A DNA stretch of 64,000 nucleotides. Origin: Bombyx mori (Eukaryota; Arthropoda; Insecta; Lepidoptera; Bombycidae). Below, in pieces: positions 41,829 through 54,113 of the stretch; the first letter of the stretch is position 1; the number at the start of each line of letters is the position of its first letter. The position numbers were made by a program, and so were the translations under genes. The notes beneath the pieces were generated by a model. It did not search any database, was not told the origin of the DNA, and saw only the letters and a list, made by a program, of their open reading frames with translations. The stretch spans positions 3,410,001 to 3,474,000 of the forward strand of contig NC_085116.1 in NCBI RefSeq assembly GCF_030269925.1, in the 5' to 3' direction.

Positions 41829-43667
41829 TGGAGTGTCTATCAGCAAATATTGCTTCCAATGGATTCTCATTAGAGCGGCTTTTTGGATTGTTTTGCAGTT
41901 TGTTCTCCCACAATTTGGCTTGAAAACCCTGTTTCTCTTAGTAGTCTAGAATCACGGTTTTTAATTGCGCCGATCCATTATTCATTGTTGCCACGGATAG
42001 TATATCCTCAAAGTAATTTTACTTGGTCTAGTTTAGTTAGTGTGTCCCCAAGATAAATTTAGTTCTAATACAGTTAACTGTATATCTTTTATTTCACCAG
42101 ATTTCTCCTGGACCAGGTACTGCGTATGTCATTTAAACTATATAGATAGCCATTTTGAAACATATTCAAGTTCATGGACTCTGTTAATAGTTTATGGAAT
42201 TTGTTAATGTGTGAAGTTTAAACCCAAATAGAATTAGATATTGGATACCGCGTAGGTGTTGATTCGAATAATATGATGGATATAAAATAATCAAACCTAT
42301 CTACAAATTGTTTAGAACATGCGTCGTCCAGTTGCCCATAAAAGAAATAAAGATATCAATGTTTTGTTAAATCATCTTGGAATCAAATAAAAATAAGAAA
42401 GAATGTCTAAGATGTGTAAGAAAGAATAGTGCGTAACATATTTTGTTTGGTAATGTTTGTTTGTTTGTTACTTTTTGTCACAATGTAACTCACCTAATGA
42501 GAGAGATTAGCGACATGATTTAACTATAGTTGAATTTACGTAAATTCACAAAACGCTGAAGATGTCTCCATTTTCATTTGATTTGCATTTTCTTATTACT
42601 GTAACTGCACATCTTAAGTTTTGGTCACAAAATATCTCAAAATAAGATCTGCCTGGAGAGGATTGTCCTCTAGAGCCAGATTAAGGGTAGGTACGTCTAG
42701 AAGGTCGCTGACTCGTAAGATCAACGTCATCAGTATAATATGGTGTGTGTCAATGGCATGTGTAATATTGCCAATATTACACATACCATTGTCCACCTTG
42801 CAACGTTTCAGACCGCTAAAAATAGGAACAGGTACATATGTGTAGTTAAGTCTCACAAGAACGATCCAAAATGTACACTGTTGAGTTAACACTCTTAGAA
42901 AAGTGAAGGACTCAGTAGGGTATTGACAACATTTCATCACTTTCAAACATACTGACAATATCGAATTTTTCTTAATGGAATATTTCCCGGAAATGTTTTA
43001 ATATTGTAGATTCAGCTTGCATGTGATATAATAATCTAAATGCCACATTATGACACAAAAGCGCGTGACAATTGACTAATGTAAAGTGAGATGACTTTGT
43101 TCCTAATAGCGAAGTAGAATGAGCGTAATTTGACGTTCCTTCAAATGATAGTAGGAGAGCCCAAGCGGGGATTTCGGGATTTACTAAAGCGCGGCAGATT
43201 AATATACAGGGAGATACCTTGTACCCGTTTGAGTACCTCCACCAAATATGAGCCACATATATAAGGCCGCGCGTCAAGGATAAAGGATCAGATTAGTAAA
43301 AAAAAAATCGATCATCAGAAAATCTCGAGCGCGTCACCTCCACCATGCAAACGATCAGATTAACATACATACATACATTATTAAAAATACGTAGGACATT
43401 GATGCTATCAATATCTGACGCGCTCGATTATGTCCATGCAACAGTATTTTTTTACATTTTTGAAAATCTATAGCCGCGCCCCCCCCCCCCAATGAAAACG
43501 TATACATTATATAACATTTTTTTCTTCTTATCATCTAAGCTTTGCATACCAATAGGTCTCTATGACGCTCGAGTAAATCCCCATTTAGCATCGTGGGCTC
43601 CCCTACTATGAGTAGAATTTATACGTCGCGTACTGTCGATTAAATTCGTCTGTGCTGTTTTCTCGCC
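41829..43667. other. Non-coding DNA with a long imperfect palindrome
   Basis: No gene is supported; overlapping frames at 42614-42958 have no domains. A 20-bp inverted repeat with one mismatch lies at 42751-42791, and a C12 run at 43479-43490. Confidence 0.45.
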
Positions 43668-43770
43668 AGGGTTGTCGTGCCCTGTTACAGGGGTACGGAT
43701 CGGGCCTCGGGCCAATCGTCTCTGCCCGCGCTTTTCTCCCTAACTGAGTTCGGCAGGGGTGCTATTTTTG
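43668..43770 (-). mobile_element. Isolated 3' tail related to the Jockey-type LINE
   Basis: Matches the terminal tail of the elements at 28132 and 59085 (GTCGT next to a C/G hairpin, then ACGGATCGGGCCTCGGG), with a diverged remainder. It is probably a very short 5'-truncated insertion of a sister family. Confidence 0.6.
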
Positions 43771-44209
43771 CAGGTAATGGTGTCTTGAGTTGGTATGGCT
43801 GGCGTTGAAGTTTTTGTGTCTGGTGTTGGTGTTAGACTGGAATGTAAGTTAATGGCAAAACATTTGTTTTTCCTTTATTTCTTTTTTCAGTTTTCGATGT
43901 TTTTCTTCCTTTGTCCTATATCCTCTTTTTATTAGCAGTGTCGCTCGAGATCGTCTTCATTCCCCCATTTTATAATATATCTATTTGTATAGAGATTTTT
44001 ACCGTATCATTTTGAAGAATTTCAGCCAGTACTTTTCTAGTCCTGACTGGACATTTCACAGCCACCAATAGGAATAGGTAAATTAAATTTAAATTAGATT
44101 ATTAAAATGTATTAGAAATTAAAACCGGTAAATTTGCAGTAGTGTGTAAATAGGTTTTTATTTTAATTCCTACATGTCGTAAGCTTTATAAATTTGTTTT
44201 ACATGACTG
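43771..44209. other. AT-rich non-coding DNA
   Basis: No gene or recognised repeat. Confidence 0.4.
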
Positions 44210-44405
44210 GGTACAAATCACACGCGATCATACATCCCCAAATTAGGATTCCCGGTGTTATGGGTACCAGAGTCTGACATAATGAGCATCCAGACGAAGA
44301 GCAAACAAAACTTGTTCATCACATAAGTGTTTGGCCAATCTGAGGATCAAATCTTCAACCCTCGGCCCAACAGCCAGCATCGCTAACCACTGCATCACCG
44401 AGTCA
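44210..44405 (-). mobile_element. tRNA-headed SINE of a second family
   Basis: On the - strand the head at about 44403-44345 reads GACTCGGTGATGCAGTGGTT and later GAGGGTTGAAGATTTGATCC, matching box A and box B spacing of a tRNA-derived promoter. The sequence differs from the Bm1 head, so this is a separate and rather decayed SINE family. It is not a functional tRNA gene. Confidence 0.6.
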
Positions 44406-45019
44406 ATCTAATTTGTTAATTTTAATATGAATTTAATTAGATTAATATGTGTATTTTATTTAGTGAAGAGGTCTGGATGTTATTGCATTTTATAAACTTA
44501 GCAGTTTGAATAAACATTTCATTTAAAGAAAAAACACTTTTACATTGGATAAGAGTATTTCATGTTACTCTACGTACTGGTTTGAAATTTGTTTTCTGAT
44601 GCAAAGCATATTCAAAGAAACACAACACGATGCTAGATCTCGTGTCATTTCATTATGAAAATTATAAAATTCACAACTCGATTGCGGATTTAACTGGCAC
44701 AGTTACCCTTAAAGGGCTGAAAAGCAATTCGTCTTCTTCCTTTACGGCGGGCGGGGATAACTTGAGACTTAATTAATTTGCTAAAACCCTTCAGTACGCG
44801 CGTAAATCTAGGGTAGTTCACACTTTTATTGGACCGTTTAGTTATTTGATTTGCCTGATACAAGCGAGAGAGACTTGGAAAAGTCTGTAGATAGTTTCGA
44901 AATTATAATGGCCACTCTCCGCTGTTCTATCGCGAAGTATATGTAACGTACATCTCTCAAAACTAGTTACGCAATATATGAAATACAATATTTGGCAATA
45001 ATACATTTATTTATTGTAT
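44406..45019. other. AT-rich non-coding DNA
   Basis: No gene or recognised repeat. Confidence 0.4.
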
Positions 45020-45267
45020 TAACTGGTGGTAGGACCTCTTGTGAGTCCGCGCGGGTAGGTACCACCGCTCTGCCTATTTCTACCGTGAAGCAGTAATGCG
45101 TTTCGGTTTGAATGGTGGGGCAGCCATTGTAACTATACTAGAGACTTTAGAACTTATATCTTAAGGTGGGTGGCGCATTTATGTCGTAGTTGTCTATGGG
45201 ATCCAGTAGCCACTTAACACCAGGTGAGCTGTGAGCTCGTCCATCCACCTAAGCAATAAAAAAAAAG
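45020..45267 (+). mobile_element. Bm1-type SINE, 5'-truncated
   Basis: Body from AACTGGTGGTAGGACC to a nine-A tail, with few substitutions. Confidence 0.82.
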
Positions 45268-45534
45268 TCCATTGCACTTTAATAATAGCGACACAAGAAT
45301 ATAGAGAAGGGAAGACATTTAAATTGATTATGAAATTTACAAACTTAGCATCATACTGAACCAAAAAAATAATAATTAAGAAAGGCATTCCGTATGTACT
45401 ATTTTAAAACGAGTTTTTGTTATGTTGGCTGTAAATTGTAATGTTAATGTCGAGTATACAGGGTGTCAGAAAACCCGTTCCTAAACTCTAAGCAGTACGT
45501 TCTTATGTGCTATGGGCGCCGGTAATCTGACTAC

Positions 45535-45850
45535 ACTTAGAACACTTAAAACACTTCACCAACACTTTAAAGTTCTCAATACGCTTCTTCCGCTTTGCTT
45601 CAGGTGATCCGTTCGCTGTTTCGCTTCGAGTAGTTTCGATTACTAACCGCGTGCCATCTCTGCAACGCTTTTATAATCGATGCCACATCCCTAGAATTAT
45701 CCAGAATATTTCACATAAGTTGAGTGTTGTGTTTCCGCCATCTGACAATAGACGGCGTTGTACTTCTCGAGTGTTCTAGATGCTCTAGATTCTTCGATAT
45801 TCGTTAGACTATTCGGCGATAGATGGCGTTACTCTTACCGCGTAACGATA
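45535..45850. repeat. Repeat C, uninterrupted copy
   Basis: Sibling of 20840-21290, without the BMC1 insertion. It ends near a short palindromic stretch, CGTAACGATACCGTTACG. Family not identified. Confidence 0.65.
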
Positions 45851-47072
45851 CCGTTACGGTGAAACTTGATAATCGAATATCAGGAATAACCCGTGGTTTT
45901 ATTTGCGTTGAATTCACAACTAAATATCTGTTATTAAAAATAGTTCTTGTCAATAAATTATGTCGATTCATTACATCACTGCTGCATGAGACAATAAAAA
46001 AGAGAACAAACAGCTTTGTATTGTAGTTTATTAAGTATTATAACAAAGATGGCGTAGCTTTGGGACTAAGGTCCATATTAAATTTCAAAAGGCATTTTAA
46101 TGTGAATAAGAAATTATGCTAGCTGCTAAAATACCACGGGAATATTCGTAACTTCGCATCGCATTATATGATATCAAGTCATTTGAATAATAAGCACAAA
46201 ACCGAAATAGCTCTAAGATTGTAATAAGAGTTCTTACAGTCATATTTTTCGCTAGAGTGTTTCCTTGGATATATAAAGTGACTTTAGGAGTTCGTCCTTT
46301 GAATGGAGCTCCTTGAAAATTAAGGACGTCTTACATGTTTTGCGTTTTACATAACTTGACTTCTTTATGATAATGCTAAGAACGAAAAAGATGAATGAAT
46401 ATTACCCGAGCATAATTCGTGCCGGCGTGTTGTTGCCAACATTTCGCTCGTACGGAGATTCTAATGTTTAAGCGAGACTTAAAATAAACTACTCGACCCG
46501 GATATTATGTTCATAAAAGCAATAAAACCGTACATAGCATACAGAATCTAGCTTTAATTCATAAGCATAAGTTCATTTGCCTTAAACGAATTGTTAGTAG
46601 TGATATGTGAAACTAGCTATTATAAACGGATCATCAGGGCGGCGGCGACAATTGAGACACTTTACATTCACACGAAACAGTATAGTCTCTTTTGTACACG
46701 TTACGGCGGGTAGAAAACGAATGCAACAGAGATATGCTAACCGCCGGTATTTATACAATCATCTTGACCTATTTTAATACAAACTTAGTAATGTTTATAT
46801 TTCCTAAGTTCGTAAATAATTTATTATGTGAGGCCGGAAGTGTTGCTCGATAACACTATCTAACTAGAAACTAGCAGATATCAAGCGGATATTAAAACAG
46901 ACGCTAAAACGTAGTTTCACCTACATTAATACACAAAATCGAAGTGCCATAGCTTTTTTAAAAAAAACATAGCTCACCAGTTGGAATATATTTGGTGGTA
47001 TATAGTTTTAATATAAAATGAGAAATTCCAAAGTTGGCTGCTTTTTCATTTTAAATCATCAGTAGTGAAAAC
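45851..47072. other. AT-rich non-coding DNA
   Basis: No supported gene or recognised repeat. Confidence 0.45.
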
Positions 47073-47340
47073 ATTTTTTTTGGGCTCTAATCGATGGACG
47101 AGCTTACGGCCCATCTGGTGTTAAGTAGTTACCGGAGCTCTTAGATATAAATAACGTAAGAGCCGCCTACGCCGCCTTAGCCGTAAGACCTACCTTAAGA
47201 CACGAAATCTAAATCTAAATCTCAGTTTTACAGTACCATCGCTGCCCGACCCTTTAAGCATCATATGGACAAAAATAGGCAGGGTGGTGGTACCTACTCC
47301 TGTGAGCTCCTCCTTCTCACAAGACGCTCTACCACCAGTA
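47073..47340 (-). mobile_element. Bm1-type SINE, old - strand copy
   Basis: T-rich tail at the low end, body to TACCACCAGTAA. A 20-30 bp insertion around 47165-47205 and many substitutions mark it as old. Confidence 0.7.
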
Positions 47341-49033
47341 ATATTGTCGTTTATGTTTTATTTAAATAATATTGAGACTAATGTCTCAAGGTGGATGGAG
47401 ATTAAAGTGGTATCGACGGAGTTGTAAATTGGTGGTTGTAAGCTGGGCCGAGAAATTATCCGGTTGTCTCTGCAACCGAGCATATCCACAAACTTCAAGT
47501 CCTATATTCTCTGATAAGACTCGTACAGTTCGAAAATTTCTTGCAAAAGTAACATAAAACATGACACTTATAATAATTTTTAAAACTTTTTGATCATCTG
47601 AATGTCACAAGTCTATTTCTTGACTTGTAGGCTATTTAAACAAACCGTAATACGTTTTAGCTGCTTACTCGGTCAGCGACTTAAGCGAATTAACAGAAAA
47701 TACATGAGAAAAGATTTTTTTTTCGGTTTCTTTTTGTACATTCTAAAATTATCTTGTTTGAGGAAAGTCGTTATATTGTTGTCAGAAAAATATTCGAGGA
47801 CGTTAGCTCATTCATGATTTAGTGTCAGAGAATATAATTTAGAGATGGGAAAATAAGGGAATACAGAAGGAAATTATTCGTATTTACATTCGATGACAGT
47901 AAATAAAACATCCAATAGTCTAGCTTTTGTTAGGTTTTAGCTAATGTACTTTTCTTGTATTCGGATTTTACGAAACTTTTCCATTCTGCTTATTCTTTCT
48001 AAGCGGTATTTGTTCGACTGGGGTTATCAGGCGTTATTAGAAGTGCGGGAAATAATTTATTCTACTTAATAGGGACTGTACTATCTAAGAATTTATTGCG
48101 GTCAGAGGCCTTGGTCCACACCGTTACGTTGTGGAATTGAATCTAATTCGATCGCCGGAAGCGGATGTTGTATCGCTAACGGTTCACAGCTAGAATTTGA
48201 CGCTAGAATTGGCGCTATGTTCTATTTTACTCTCAAGTTGATTTCCTGTTAAACACAAAAAAAACAGTTTCTCAACAGTCAAAATAAGTGAAAATGCGAC
48301 ACCGGAATCCGGAAGGTATCCGTGAAATTTGTATTATTTTTTTTTCTCCCTCTAACACAAAATCCTTAGGTACATTTTATCAAGTTACCGCACCGCTCAG
48401 ATTTACGAAACTCCGACCATTCCGGCTTATCCTTTAAGAACAGGTAAATAATTTCAACCCAATCGTATTGCGGTCAAAAAGGTGAGCGATGATGAATAAA
48501 TAACTCTATGATAGGTTCTTTATTGTATTATGCTATATATTTATAGCCCTTTTGTGCATTTAGTGTTGTGTTTTATGAATTAGTAGATATTGTTAAGTAA
48601 TTATTTATAATACTTTTCCTCATATTTAACTTTAATATTTATTTTTATATTTTGTTCTTTGAAAGCATGGAACTTTCAGAATTAGGGTAAAATTTTGAAA
48701 AAAAAGAAATAGCACCGCTTGTATTTGTATACATTATTTATAACTGGAAGCAGGAACATGGAATTTGGTGCTCCTTACTTAAAAAAATGACAAGCTTCCA
48801 TACAATCGTTGAACCCTTATTTAACCTTAGGCATGTAGGTAAATTCAAAAAAACCTTCGTTTGCTTTTTTTCCTTATTACGCCAACTGGCATAACGTCAA
48901 GTTTATATCCCTGAAATGTAGAAAAATTTATGTGTTTTACTTATTTTAAAATTAATTATAATCACAAGTTATCGATCCTAATTCTTGTTATGCGATATAA
49001 CAAAAGTAATATTATTGCTTATTCATTGATTCT
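47341..49033. other. AT-rich non-coding DNA
   Basis: About 1.7 kb with no supported gene. Frames at 47372-47557 and 47602-47817 have no domains. Confidence 0.4.
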
Positions 49034-49079
49034 AATTAATGTGATTAGAAATTTCATTAAATTTCTAATCACATTAATT
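49034..49079. repeat. Perfect 21-bp hairpin
   Basis: Arms 49034-49054 and 49059-49079 are exact reverse complements with the loop CATT. It lies about 120 bp before a small ORF. Confidence 0.9.
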
Positions 49080-49195
49080 TGTGTGTACACTTCGCTGTAA
49101 CCTCTTTAAATAATAATTAATGACTACTGTGGATGTCGCTCGTAAAACTAAACTTGAAAACAGTCAGACTTTGTGAAGTGCAGCGGAGAAGAAAA

Positions 49196-49369
49196 ATGTC
49201 ATGTTTGGCTGTATTCAACATATTTGTAATTTTTTTACTAAGCCGTTGTGTGAATACCCACAGTGATTTCTTCGGTTTTCTTGAGTTCATCACGTCGGGG
49301 TCACCAGTTTGGGAAGGCTTAGCGACGGAGGAAAGATCTTCCACCGAGCGGGTGATGTTAGCTCGGTAG
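49196..49369 (+). CDS. Small hypothetical ORF with signal-peptide-like start
   Basis: From the internal ATG at 49196 the peptide (57 residues) begins MSCLAVFNIFVIFLLSRC, a short hydrophobic stretch that fits a signal peptide, followed by a polar region ending in SSTERVMLAR. The frame also extends upstream to an ATG at 49136. I do not recognise the protein. The downstream sequence looks repeat-like, so this may be part of a mobile element or a chance frame. Support is weak. Confidence 0.2.
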   Translation: MSCLAVFNIFVIFLLSRCVNTHSDFFGFLEFITSGSPVWEGLATEERSSTERVMLAR

Positions 49370-49732
49370 ACCGACGGTCCGAATGTTGTTGTTCGGAACT
49401 TGTATATATGCAAGTTTATCTTGAAAATGTCGTAAGCGAGATTCAGGCATCTGTCAATTATCTTGCGTTATGATGGCTACCCGCCACATCACTCCCCTCT
49501 GAGACTGGAGGTCGTATCGTTATCGTTGTCCATAATTAAAACTACTTTTACTGTTTAATCTCTGTCCACCGTGACCATGAAAACTGAAAGTAAAGAAATA
49601 GCATAATGTCAATTAAAAACACGAAATTAAAACTGTAAAAGTACTTTGAATTACGTAGAATGCTGTTCTTTTGTGTGTTATGGTGTAGGGCGTCTTTGTA
49701 ATAATGTAAGTAATAATGTAAGTTTACCTTCT

Positions 49733-50085
49733 CCTTCTTTTTCTCCACCTTATCACACTAGGTGGGGTCGGCATAGCGAATTTTTCTATTCCATTCTCTT
49801 CTATCGGCCGTCATCTCAACACTTACTTCTCTTTCTCTCTCTCTCTCATATCGTCATTCACACACTCCATCCATGTCTTCTTCGGTGGACCTCTTCCCCC
49901 TCTACCTTGCACTACCATTTTCATACATCTTCTAGTTACATGCATCTTCTCTCCGTCCATATCACGTTAACGCTCTATAATTTCTCAGTCACCGGGGTTA
50001 CTTTCATACTTCCTCTAATATACTCATCTTGTCCATTCTTGTCACTCCACACAATAAACAAAGGTGCATATTGCACTAAGAAAGT
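49733..50085 (+). repeat. Repeat D, longer copy
   Basis: Matches 26806-27010 over its 5' half and continues with CATACATCTTCTAGTTACAT and a pyrimidine-rich end. The 150-codon + strand frame is low-complexity repeat translation and is not called as a gene. Confidence 0.65.
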
Positions 50086-50130
50086 GTCAGAGTTATAAAT
50101 CTTCCACGCTTTCACTTATAACGAATTAAA

Positions 50131-50385
50131 GATAAAAAAATAAATAATAGTTTAAAAAAAAACTAACAAAATATTTTTTTATAGAAATTCCAACTAAAAA
50201 ATTGAAAATAAATTTTAATAAATTTCAATTAAAAATAGTGTAAGGAAAAATGATTTTCTTTTAAAAAGGTTTTAAAAAGGTTAATCCGACGTTTTGAAGG
50301 GGGTCAAAATCATGTTCAAAGATTCCGTTACAAACATACATACGTCTGAAGCTAATAAAAGCGTATTAAAAATCCCGTGTCGTGT
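50131..50385. repeat. Half-copy of the 3094-3534 foldback family
   Basis: It carries a single arm (AATAATAGTTTAAAAAAA to AAAATGATTTTCTTT), then the tail (TTCAAAGATTCCGTTACAAA and ATACATACGTCTGAAG) found at 3435-3520. The second arm is absent. Confidence 0.65.
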
Positions 50386-52252
50386 AGCTTTTCAGATTAA
50401 ACTCTATATAATTCAAGTCAATGAAGTGCTCAATCAATTAAAAGCACTACAGAATAGTCGGCACGCTTCTACAAACAGATAGGTACTTTGCAAACTACAC
50501 ACGTACCTACTTCTGTTCAAGTAAAGGGAGTAATGTATAATAACAGCATATACAAAGAGAATCCTCTAAATCCTCAGTCTGAATGAATAATGACGATTTT
50601 TCTTCAGAACCTTGAGTACTATATCAAGGGATTTGGCGACTGAGGAATCGCTGCTTGCAAATTATTTATGGTAATTCTTGGGTATCAAGAATGTGCGTTT
50701 TGAATTTTTATCCTGCTCATCCTTGCGTCAGTTCTCCTTTTTCACGTCATAGCCAAAGTAACGTTGATCTTTTATGGATATTGAAAAGTATTTGTTCAGG
50801 AAATCGTTACTTTAGATAAAAACGATGTAAACGAATATTTTAATAATCAAAATTGAACCTATTCGAAAATATTTTATAAAATACCGTTTTGTTTCAGAAT
50901 GTGTTTTGCGCAGTAATTAGCGCTCCTAACTTCTAGGCCAAGAGTCGTGGGCTTGATTACCATTTCAGTCAAACATTACCGCTATGAACAGTTTGTTTCC
51001 TCTTTCTTTGAGAGTTTAAAATCTCTAATAAGCTTACTGATTGTATATAAGTACGCATTTGAGTTTCTGATTTCTATTGTACAGGAATCATAGTTTGGGG
51101 TTAGGAGACCGCGGGTGATTTGATCCCAATTCTTGGTATTTGATTTTACTTTTTCTTTCAGTGAGTCATACTAGGAATTACTAAAATTGCTCATGGCACA
51201 GAGGTATCGTGCCATTGATTAGGTTTAAAACCAAAAACCATTTTTGGACCGCCGTCATTTCCCATCCGATTAAACCCTAAACTTGATTTCAACATAGTTG
51301 GAACTTTTCGAGTACTACTTAAGCAAACGTAGCCCAACAAATTTATGCAAATGGTTACAAACGTTCCCTCCCCGCGCAATATATGCGTTAGTGAAAGCCA
51401 TTTAATATTGCTTCAGTAATGGCAAGCGACAGGCAGAATGTAAGCCTCTACGAGTAATACCCAAATTTAACATGTTACCTAGACAACAGTCAGATAGGAT
51501 TTGCATTAAATTCAAATTTGATTTCCTATAATGGTTTGAAAGCAGTTACTCGATTCTATTTGATATTAATTTAAATGTAGCGACAGATTCTACAACGCTG
51601 TAGATAACGTTTTTCAAACTGTGGGAAGCAAAATGTAATGACATATTAAGAAAAAGTTATAGTATCCCATATTTTTTTATTTCTCTCAACGTCCTTCAAT
51701 CTATAAGGCAGGGATTAAGAGAGCATTGATATGGACAACTCTGATGTCTTATAGCTCTTAAACTCGAATAAAATGAATACAATATTTAAAGGTTAACAAT
51801 ATACATTACATACAAAAATGTAGATTTCCATAATTGAGCATCATAATCTCATCATTCATTCAAGCAAACCATTGAATACAGTAGCGTAAGCTTTTTGAGA
51901 ATTTCAACAAATCGATTGCTCAAATAAGATTTAGTATTAATTGAATCACTTGTTAAATTATTGCAAATGTTTTATTCATACTTTATACTGTTGAAATAAT
52001 TCATGTAATAAATTAATGAGATTAAAATTTTCATATCCGATGGAGCGTGGAAGTCAATCGTGCGGAATAGGTTGACCACGAGTATGGTTTGGGGATTTTT
52101 TTTTAAGGATTCGTATATCGTTTTACTGTGTTTTACTTACTGGAGTTTATAGTTACTATCGCTCATGGACATTAGCAATGCTAGTGCTAGTCGCTGCGGA
52201 CTTTCTTATGTTATTAAGAACAACTTTTCTAAATTTCATTGTGATTTTAACC
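50386..52252. other. AT-rich non-coding DNA with a possible SINE head
   Basis: No gene. At about 50905-50970 a tRNA-like arrangement (GCGCAGTAATTAGCGCTCC and GGGCTTGATTACC) may be the head of an old SINE. At about 52140-52200 a decayed BMC1-like end is seen. Confidence 0.35.
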
Positions 52253-52360
52253 ACATGTCTCAAAGTGAGTTGCTGCATTCACTTTATAGTGTGAACTCCA
52301 GTAATTTACTTTGCACTATATGAGCGTCACTTCGTCCATCCGTTTGAGTAATAAAAAAAA
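52253..52360 (+). mobile_element. Very decayed Bm1-type SINE tail
   Basis: ACATGTCTCAAAGTGAGTTG to an eight-A tail follows the end of the Bm1 body with many changes. Confidence 0.5.
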
Positions 52361-52397
52361 GTCTTCAAACAGACACTCTTCCATAATATACTTGTTG

Positions 52398-54113
52398 TGT
52401 ACAGTTGGGATGAGTTGACAGGGATGGAGTTGTTTACTCCCTCCCCTGAGGTGCTGTTGTTACAGTAGATCCTGGTATAATAATGCCAGTAGGGATGCTG
52501 CACACCTCAATTGGTCCGTACACGTTGGCTGGAATGGTGCCAGGAGACGTCGAGATCCGAATGTCTCAGAGGAAAGGCGGAAATATAACGCTGTCTCCAG
52601 GACCTAGAAGAGGGCTATTGCCAAGGCGAAGTCGGAGCACGTTTCTAGAATTGGCGGGCGACTTAAGAGCTATCCCTCCGGGAGCCGTTCTTTTTGGTCG
52701 CTCGCCAAAGCTGCAGAAGGAAACTTTTGTCGGTCTACTCTCCCACCACTACGCAAGTCCGATGACATTCTGGCCCATAGTGCGAAAGAGAAGGCTGACC
52801 TACTGGTTAAATTCTTCGCTTCGCGCTCGACTATGGATTATGGGGGTGCCACACCACCGAACATTCCCCGGTGTGATAGCTCTCTGCCGGAGATCTGCTT
52901 TACATAGTGTCCAGTCAGGCAGGAGCTCCGGGCCCTGGACGTCCATAAGTCGAGTGAGCCAGATTGCATCCCTGCAGTGGTTTTGAAAATTTGTGCCCCT
53001 GAGCTTATACCTGCGCTAACGCGTTTGTATCGCCTCTCGTATAGTACTAACAAGGTTCAGTCTTCATGAAAGACTGCCTATGTCCACCCTATCCCCAAGA
53101 AGGGTAACTAGTCGGACCCATCGAGCTATAGGCTTATCGTGATGACTTCCTTGTTTTCCAAGATGATGGAGCGAATAATAAATATACAACTCCTGAAATA
53201 TCTTGAGGACCGCCAGCTGATCAGTGACCGACAGTACGGTTTCGGTCATGGTCGCTCAGGGGCGATCTTCTTGTATACCTTACTCACAGGTGGGCTGAAG
53301 CCTTGGAAAGCAAGGGCGAGGCTCTTTCTATAAGCCTGGATATCGCGAATGCCTTCGACGGGGTCTGGCATAGGGCACATCTATCGAACTTACCATCTTA
53401 CGGAATCTTTAATGGACTTTGCCAGTGGATCGCTAACTTTTTGGGTAGGCGGAGCATCACTGTCGTTGTAGACGGTTGCTGCTCCGATACTATGACCATT
53501 AACGCAGGCGTTCCACAAGGTTCGGTGCTCTGCCCCACGCTTTTCATCCTGTACATTAATGACATGCTATACATTGATGGCATGCATTGCTATGCGGATG
53601 ACAGTGTGGGGGATGCGGGGATATATCGGCCATCAGAGTCTCTTTCGGAGGGTGGTGCAGGAGAGACGATGTAAGCTTGTGTCTGAAGTGGAGAACTTTC
53701 TGGGATAAGTCTCCGCGTGGAGTAAATTGAACCAAGTTCAATTCAACTCGTTGAAGACTCAAGTTTGCGCATTCACTGCGAAGAAGGTCCCTTTATCATG
53801 GTGCCGTAATTCCAAGGAGTATCCCTGCAATCTTCTTAGATTATTGGGATACTTGGGGTCCACATTTCGAGTGATGGCCAATTTCGGAGTCACTTGGAGA
53901 GCAAAGCCAAGTTGGGGTCAAAAATGCTGGGAGTCCTCTACAGAGCGAAGCGGTACTTCACGCCTGGATTAAGACTTTTCAAACGAGGCTTGTAATAAAT
54001 GCTTGTATTGTAAATACTCTTCGTATTAAGCGGTAGGCAGCGGCTTTGCTCTGCCCCTGGCATTGCTGATGTTCATGAGCGACGATAACCACTTACCATC
54101 AGGTGGGCCGCAT
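52398..54113 (+). pseudogene. Decayed BMC1-type LINE pol
   Basis: A 5'-truncated + strand copy that begins near the GMELFTPSPEV part of pol and runs to the 3' UTR end (ACCATCAGGTGGGCCGCATG). The recognisable reverse transcriptase core at 53303-53674 still has DIANAFDGVWH, AGVPQGSVLCP and YADD. Deletions near 52465, stops such as the one after ELCFT, and frameshifts make it inactive. A long open frame at 52483-52986 is an alternative frame that is also open in the intact copy, and is not a separate gene. Confidence 0.85.

Noticed and set aside
49646..50098. 150-codon + strand frame
   Set aside because: Translation of pyrimidine-rich repeat D, low in complexity, with a sibling repeat at 26806.
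52483..52986. 167-codon + strand frame
   Set aside because: An alternative reading frame of a dead BMC1 pol; the same frame is also open in the intact copy at 5994-6479 and has no function of its own.
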